In this document: positions 57,061 to 64,000 of the stretch, piece after piece
Layout of the letters: every line of letters starts with the position of its first letter
Numbering within the stretch: the first letter of the stretch is position 1
Assembly (NCBI GenBank): GCA_019009955.1
Contig: CM032229.1
Coordinates: 10,013,001 to 10,077,000 of the forward strand
Direction of reading: 5' to 3'
From: Riptortus pedestris
Lineage: Eukaryota > Arthropoda > Insecta > Hemiptera > Alydidae
Length of the DNA stretch: 64,000 nucleotides
Notes under the pieces: generated by a model
Databases searched by the model: none
Told to the model about the DNA's origin: nothing
What the model saw: the letters and a program-made list of their open reading frames with translations, nothing else
Made by a program: the position numbers and the translations under genes

Positions 57061-60000
57061 CTCAGCTCAACCTTCAACTATCTATCAAGTTCTATATCTT
57101 CATTTCTGTTTCTAAAGTGTCTTCTACTCTCAATCAGATCTTATTTCTTTATTTCTGACACTACATTACCTTCAACAACCAAGTTCTATATCTTCATTTC
57201 TGTTTCTAAAGTGCCTTCTACTCTCAATCAGATTCTATTTCTTCATTTCTGACTCTTCACTTCCTTCAACTCTCAATCAGATTCTATTTCTTCATTTCTG
57301 TCTCTTGACTTCCTTCAACTCTCAATCAGATTCTATTTCTTCATTTCTGTCTCTTGACTTCCTTCAACTCTCAATCAGATTCTATTTCTTCATTTCTGTC
57401 TCTTGACTTCCTTCAACTCTCAATCAGATTTTATTTCTACATTTCTGTCTCTAAACAACCTTCAACTATCTATCAAATTCTATACCTTCATTTTTGTCTC
57501 TTCACTTCCTTCAACTCTCAATCAGATTCTATTTCTTCATTTCTGTCTCTTCACTTCCTTCAACTCTCAATCAGATTCTATTTCTTCATTTCTGTCTCTA
57601 CACAGCCTTCAACTATCTATCAGATTCTATACCTTCATTTCTGTCTCTACACAACCTTCAACTATCTATCTAGTTTTATTTCTACATTTCTGTCTCTAAA
57701 CAACCTTCAACTATCTATCAAATTCTATACCTTCATTTCTGTCTCTTGACTTCCTTCAAGTCTCAATCAGATTTTATTTCTACATTTCTGTCTCTAAACA
57801 ACCTTCAACTATCTATCAAATTCTATACCTTCATTTCTGTTTCTTCACTTCCTTAAACTCTAAATCTAATTCTATTTCTTCATTTCTGACTCTTCACTTC
57901 CTTCAACTCTCAATCAGATTCTATTTTTTCATTTCTGTCTCTTCACTTCCTTCAACTTTCTATCAAATTCTATACCTTCATTTCTGTCTCTTCACTTCCT
58001 TCAACTCTCAATCAGATTCTATTTCTTCATTTCTGTCTTTTCACTTCCTTCAACTCTAAATCAGATTCTATTTCTTCATTTCTGTCTCTTTACTTCCTTC
58101 AACTCTCAATCAGATTCTATTTCTTCATTTCTGTCTCTTTACTTCCTTCAACTCTCAATCAGATTCTATTTTTTCATTTCTCTCTCTACACTACCTTCAA
58201 CTTTCTATTAAGTTCTATAAATTCATTTCTGTCTCTTCAATTCCTTGAACTCTAAATCAGATTCTATTTCTTCATTTCTGTCTCTTCGCTTCCTTCGACT
58301 ATCTATCAGATTCTATTTTTTCACTTCTCTCTCTACACTACCTTCAACTTTCTATTAAGTTCTATAAATTCATTTCTGTCACTTCACTTCCTTCAACTAT
58401 CTATCAAGTTCTATACCTTCATTTCTCCCTCTTCACTTCCTTCAACTCTCAATCAGATTCTATTTTTTCACTTCTCTCTCTACACTACCTTCAACTTTCT
58501 ATTAAGTTCTATAAATTCATTTCTGTCTCTTCACTTCCTTCAACTATCTTTCAGATTCTATTTTTTCACTTCTCTCTCTACACTACCTTCAACTTTCTAT
58601 TAAGTTCTATAAATTCATTTCTGTCTCTTCACTTCCTTCAACTATCTTTCAGATTCTATTTCTACATTTCTGTCTCTTGACTTCCTTCAACTCTCAATCA
58701 GATTCCATTTCTTCATTTCTGTATCTTCACTTCCTTCAACTCTCAATCAGATTCTATTGCTTCATTTCTGTCTCAGCTCAACCTTCAACTATCTATCAAG
58801 TTCTATACCTTATTTTCTGTATCTTCACTTCCTTCAACTCTCAATTAGATTCTATTTCTTCATTTCTGTCTCTTGACTTCCTTCAACTCTCAATCAGATT
58901 CTATTTCTACATTTCTGTCTCCACACAGCCTTCAACTATCTATCAAGTTCTATACCTTCTTTTCTGGCTCTTCACTTCCTTCAACTCTAAATTAGATTCT
59001 ATTTCTTCATTTCCGCCACTTCACTTCCTTCAACTCTCAATTAGATTCTATTTCTTCATTTCTGTCTCCACACAGCCTTCAACTATCTATCAAGTTCTAT
59101 ACCTTCTTTTCTGACTCTTCACTTCCTTCAACTCTAAATTGGATTCTATTTCTTCATTTCCGCCACTTCACTTCCTTCAACTCTCAATCAGATTCTATTT
59201 TTTCACTTCTCTCTCTACACTACCTTCAACTTTCTATTAAATTCTATAAATTCATTTCTGTCTCTTCAATTCCTTGAACTCTAAATCAGATTCTATTTCT
59301 TCATTTCTGTCTCTTCGCTTCCTTCAACTCTCAATTAGATTCTATTTCTTCATTTCTGTCTCCACACAGCCTTCAACTATCTATCAAGTTCTATACCTTC
59401 TTTTCTGGCTCTTCACTTCCTTCAACTCTCAATCAGATTCTATTTTTTTACTTCTCTCTCTACACTTCCTTCAACTCTCAATTAGATTCTATTTCTTCAT
59501 TTCTGTCTCCACACAGCCTTCAACTATCTATCAAGTTCTATACCTTCTTTTCTGACTCTTCACTTCCTTCAACTCTAAATTAGATTCTATTTCTTCATTT
59601 CCGCCACTTCACTTCCTTCAACTCTCAATCAGATTCTATTTCTTCATTTCTGCCTCCACACAGCCTTCTACTATCTATCAAGTTCTATACCTTCTTTTCT
59701 GGCTCTTCACTTCCTTCAACTCTAAATTGGATTCTATTTCTTCATTTCTGTCACACACTTCCTTCAACTATCTATCAAGTTCTATTTTTCATTTCTCTGG
59801 CTCTTCACTTCCTTCAACTATCTATCAAAGATTCTATTTTCATTTCTGTCTCCACTACACTTCCTTCATTCTCAATTAGATTCTATTTTTTCATTTCTGT
59901 CTCCACACAGCCTTCAACTATCTATCAAGTTCTATACCTTCTTTTCTGGCTCTTCACTTCCTTCAACTCTAAATTAGATTCTATTTCTTCATTTCTGCCA

Positions 60001-60640
60001 CTTCACTTCCTTCAACTCTCAATCAGATTCTATTTTTTCATTTCTGTCCCTTCACTTCCTTCATTCACTATCAAGTTCTATACCTTCTTTTCTGGCTCTT
60101 CACTTCCTTCAACTCTAAATTAGATTCTATTTCTTCATTTCCGCCACTTCACTTCCTTCAACTCTCAATCAGATTCTATTTTTTCATTTCTCTCTCTTCA
60201 CTTCCTTCAACTATCTATCAAGCTCTATGCCTTCATTTCTGTCCCTTCACTTCCTTCATTCACAATCAGATTCTTTACTTTCTTTTCTGTCTCCACACAG
60301 CCTTCAACTATCTATCAAGTTCTATACCTTAATTTCTGTCTCTTCACTTCCTTCAACTCTAAATTAGATTCTATTTCTTCATTTCCGCCACTTCACTTCC
60401 TTCTACTATCTATCAAGCTCTATGCCTTCATTTCTGTCCCTTCACTTCCTTCATTCACAATCAGATTCTTTACTTTCTCTTCTGTCTCTTCATTTCCTTC
60501 AACTCTCAATCAAATTCTATTTCTTCATTCCGTTCTCTACAGAACTTTCAACTATCTATCTAGTTTTATTTCTTCATTTCTGGCTATACACTATGTTTTA
60601 CTCTGTATTTCTTTGATTCTGTCTCTATACTAGCCTCTTA
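57061..60640 (+). repeat. Main array, block 3 (about 49-bp units)
   Basis: Units read TTCATTTCTGTCTCTTCACT, TCCTTCAACTCTCAATCAGA, TTCTATTTC. They alternate with a second type (CACACAGCCTTCAACTATCT, ATCAAGTTCTATACC), giving higher-order blocks between about 58850 and 60300. Chance frames of up to 145 codons arise. Confidence 0.92.
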
Positions 60641-62294
60641 CTTTCTTGCAAGACCTATTTCTATTTATCTTTCTTTCTCTCTATCAAGCTGTATTTTTTT
60701 TTCTTTTCTGCCCCTATTCTATACTTCACTATATCTAATACAATAGTATTAGAAAATATCTCTCGAATTAGCAAATATCTTTTCCTTCAACTCTTATATT
60801 ATCTTCTACTCTCTATTTAATACTATTCCTTTAACTTTTATCTCTCTCCTACTTTCACATTCTATCAAAACCTACATCTTAGCCTTCTGCCTCTACTCAT
60901 CTTTTACATTATATCAAGCTTCATTTCTTGGCCTTTTGCCTCTTTCCATTTTCTTCTTTCAGTTAAGTTCTATTTTTTTTGGTGTCTACTCCTGTACTAT
61001 CATTCCCTCTATCAAGTATTATTTCTTTACTTTCTGTCTCAATACTATCCATTACTGTCTATCTAAACTACTTCCTAGTCTTCTACCCCTTCACTCTTAT
61101 TTTTCTCTCTTATCAATTATTTCTTTGCCTTCTATTTCTACACTATCTAATGCTATGCTATTCCTTTACTTCCTGTCTTTATACTATCTTTTACTGTCTA
61201 TCTAAACTACTTCCTAGTCTTCTACCCATTCACTATATTTTTTCTCTCTTAGCAACTATTTCTTCACCTTCTATTCCTTTACTATCTTTTACTGTCTGTC
61301 TAAACTATTTCCTAATCTTCTATCTCTTCACTATCATTCTCACTGTATCTAATGCTATTCCTTTACTTTCTTTCCCTAAACTATCTTTTACTATCTGTCT
61401 AAACTATTTCCTGGTCTTCTACCCATTCACTATCATTTTTCTCTCTTAGCAACTATTTCTTCGCCTTTTATTCTTACACTCTCTCTCACTGCATCTAACA
61501 CTATTTCTTTACTTTATGTCGCTATACTATCTTTTACTGTCTATCTAAACTATTTCCTAGTCTTCTACCCCTTCACTATCATTTGCTCTCTTATCAACTA
61601 TTTTATGGCCTTCTGTCTCTACCCATCGTTTACTTTCTTTGAAATAATTTATCTTAGTCTTCTACCTCTTCTCTATGTTCTTCCTCTTTACCAATTATTT
61701 CCTTTGCCTTCTATTTTTATCATTCTTTTCCTCTCAATGAAGAACTATTTCTTTGCTTTATGCCCCTATGCTTTCTTTCACTCTCGATCTAATGCTATTT
61801 CTTAGCCTTCTGTTTTTACTCATCGATTAATCTACTTCTTCTTTCCTCCTAATATTTTTCTTTTTTCTCTTTATAGTTTACATATTTTATTATTTTATTT
61901 CGCCTAGTTTTCTTTTCCCGATATTATTTTACTGTTTTCCATAAATATTCTATCTATTTACTCTTGTTTTGTTTTTCTGTACTTTTTTTTTCTTTTTGTA
62001 TTCCTTGTCTTCAATATCTTTTACTCCGTATGAAGTTTCTAATTTCTTTGTCATTCCTTAATTATCTGATTACTTTCTATTATTATTATTCATTTTATCA
62101 ATGCCTATCTCTCTCTTCTTCTCTTCACTGCTCTTCTATAGTTCACCCTAATATTCTTCCTCTCCTTATAATTTAGCTATTTCTAAAAGTTTCTCTTGTC
62201 ATGAATATCTTTCTTTTCTCCCTAATTCTCTCATACTGTACTTTACTTTAGATTTCTAAATGTCGCTCTCTCCTTATCTTTTATATGCACATCA

Positions 62295-62295
<1 letters not shown>
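60641..62295 (+). repeat. Degenerate pyrimidine-rich tail with a second period
   Basis: From 61020 to 61600 a different, longer unit recurs: CTGTCTATCTAAACTA, TTCCTAGTCTTCTACCC, TTCACTATCATTTTTCTCTC, CTATTTCTTCGCCTTCTAT. At least four copies occur, about 130-170 bp apart. Beyond 61800 only base bias remains. Confidence 0.7.

Positions 62296-62299
<4 letters not shown>

Positions 62300-62348
<49 letters not shown>
62300..62348 (+). repeat. (CT)n microsatellite
   Basis: Uninterrupted CT run. Confidence 0.95.
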
Positions 62349-62351
<3 letters not shown>

Positions 62352-62625
62352 TATTTTTTTTTTTTAAATTTAAATATTTATGCATTTCTATTTTCTTTTC
62401 TTTTCTCTGTAAATGAGTAAGTTTCATCTTTTTTCTCAGCACTTAGTTTTCCATTGTATAAATTATTTATGTATTATTAAAAATGACTACTCTTTCTGTT
62501 ATCTAGTTTGTTTATGTTTCTCAATCTTCAACTTTCTGTGCACACTGAATCTTTCATTAAATAATTATAGCTATTTCTAAAATGTTCTACACTCCTTTCT
62601 TTTATCTGTACATTGGTATTTTTGT

Positions 62626-62627
<2 letters not shown>

Positions 62628-62699
<72 letters not shown>
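62628..62699 (+). repeat. (CT)n microsatellite
   Basis: Uninterrupted run of about 36 CT. Confidence 0.95.
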
Positions 62700-62704
<5 letters not shown>

Positions 62705-63184
62705 CCATGTTATTTCTATCTCTCTTCATTACTTTCTTTTATCAATTAGCCGGAATTTCCCTTTCTTCTTCATTCTAAACAATTTTCTATGTTAGCCCTC
62801 TCTCCCTCCCTCTGCCTTTTCTTGTTTTAGTCTTTCTTTTCTCTTTCAAATTTGTTCTTTATATTTCTTTTCTCTGTCACTTTCTTTTCATTGGTTTCCA
62901 TATTGCTCCTGTTTCTTACTTTTTGTCTTCCTTTTCACAAGCTTTTACCTCCAATGGCTAATAAATGTTTCCTAAATTACTTTGAATAATAGTTGCTCAT
63001 CCTCTGCACTTAATTAAACATCAATAATTTGTGAAACCCCTTTTAGAGTTTCAAATTATTCCTTGCCAAAGCTTTCTGCTCATTCACTACTGCAGTGCAC
63101 TATCTCAGGTCACTTTATAATCATACTTATTAATAATACCTAAAGCTTTGTTTTCTTAGAGAATTAAAACTTACTTGTAAATGT

Positions 63185-63187
<3 letters not shown>
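62700..63187. other. Pyrimidine-biased sequence fading to AT-rich
   Basis: No period and no gene; the strand bias weakens after about 62950. Confidence 0.45.

Positions 63188-63244
<57 letters not shown>
63188..63244 (+). repeat. (CT)n microsatellite
   Basis: Uninterrupted run of about 28 CT. Confidence 0.95.
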
Positions 63245-63248
<4 letters not shown>

Positions 63249-64000
63249 TATTTTTATTTCTTTATTTGCATCACTTTTTTTTTTCTTTATCTATTAATTT
63301 TCTTTCTTCCTTTGAATTTAGTGTTTTACAATGCTCTATCTGTTCTTTTCTTCTTCCATTTCTCTATAATCTTTGTTCTTCTTTCAATGTGTTAGTCATT
63401 CATTTTCTTTTAAACCTATTTCTCTTATATTTGATATTCCATGTCTGTTTGGCTCTCTTTAAGTCTTTTTTCTTCTTTAAATTCTCTTTCCTTCCACTAT
63501 TTACTTTTCTCAATCCATTAGTCTAACGTGCACTTTCTATTCTTAAAGATACTTTAAATAATTTTGTTATTAAGTATTACTGAATGAAAAAAATATGTTT
63601 TCTTATGCATGATTCTTTTATAAACTAATTTTATCTTCACTAAATATTGTAATTGCTTTGTTCGTAACTTTACACCAAGATATCTAGCTGCACTAGTTCT
63701 GCACAATAATAACTACTGTTGTAATTCTATTCTATAATTTGCAGTGTTATTTTTAATTTATTTGCAATCAGATAGTTCCTGGGCATTTGTTTGTAGAATT
63801 TGCTACAAAACGATTCCTCAGTCTAACTTTTAAACTAGTTCTTTTCCTGTCATTAATTTTGCATGTCTTACTTTTTTCATAACTCACAACAACTCTATTT
63901 GCTTTTAATTGGTTAATTCTAACTATGCCTCAGTACTTTTCACAATGGTAATATTGCTGTCGGTTTCGAATTAGCTTTTTAAAATAGGGATTTAGAGTGC
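63245..64000. other. AT-rich sequence to window end
   Basis: T/C-rich until about 63520, then ordinary AT-rich DNA without recognisable features. Confidence 0.45.

Overview
This is a eukaryotic, almost certainly animal, genomic window. It is AT-rich, dominated by decayed transposable elements and simple repeats, and holds one convincing protein-coding gene with a GT-AG intron. There is no bacterial-style gene packing, CRISPR array, rRNA or functional tRNA. The gene encodes a secreted C1q-domain protein without collagen repeats. That, together with the abundant (CT)n/(GA)n and (TA)n microsatellites, Jockey-like LINE tails and a hAT remnant, fits an invertebrate, perhaps an arthropod such as a crustacean. 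The species cannot be fixed from the sequence, and a mollusc is not excluded.

Layout. From 1 to 46 kb is intergenic or intronic sequence built from (i) more than 20 copies of one repeat family, called here the H family; (ii) two tRNA-derived SINE families (193-208 bp and about 370 bp), one copy of the first lying inside an H element; (iii) 3'-end fragments of LINEs at 5.8, 8.9, 20.1, 26.5 and 37.2-37.8 kb; (iv) a 559-bp hAT element at 16.5 kb with an 8-bp target duplication; (v) a 33-bp/99-bp tandem array at 2.2-2.7 kb; (vi) a possible small MITE at 36.7-37.1 kb. Between the repeats are islands of richer, non-repetitive sequence (17.3-18.0, 19.3-19.7, 21.2-21.6, 32.6-33.1, 39.7-40.6 kb) that code for nothing obvious. 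Two of them contain near-perfect palindromes of GATA-type sites and are candidate regulatory DNA.

The C1q-domain gene occupies 46512-47864 on the plus strand (two coding exons, 843-bp phase-2 intron, 169 residues). A splice acceptor stands 4 bp before the ATG, so at least one upstream untranslated exon is expected, and a poly(A) signal lies at 48470. From the 3' UTR to the end of the window the plus strand becomes strongly pyrimidine-rich. It carries (CT)n tracts and about 10 kb of minisatellite descended from one unit of about 47 bp, including a 93-bp dimeric block (51.8-52.9 kb) and a main block (54.55-60.64 kb).

The most interesting item is the H family. In minus orientation it begins TTAGCAGATTTCCC with a terminal palindrome. 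It carries a microsatellite and a homopolymer tract at fixed internal sites. It ends with an inverted copy of its own start, then a 6-bp-stem hairpin and GACGGAC followed by T-rich sequence. This is the plan of non-autonomous Helitron-like (Helentron-associated) elements, not of a classical MITE. A head-to-head pair at 40833-42223 forms a 1.4-kb inverted repeat. Assignment to Helentrons is an inference that needs a genome-wide alignment.
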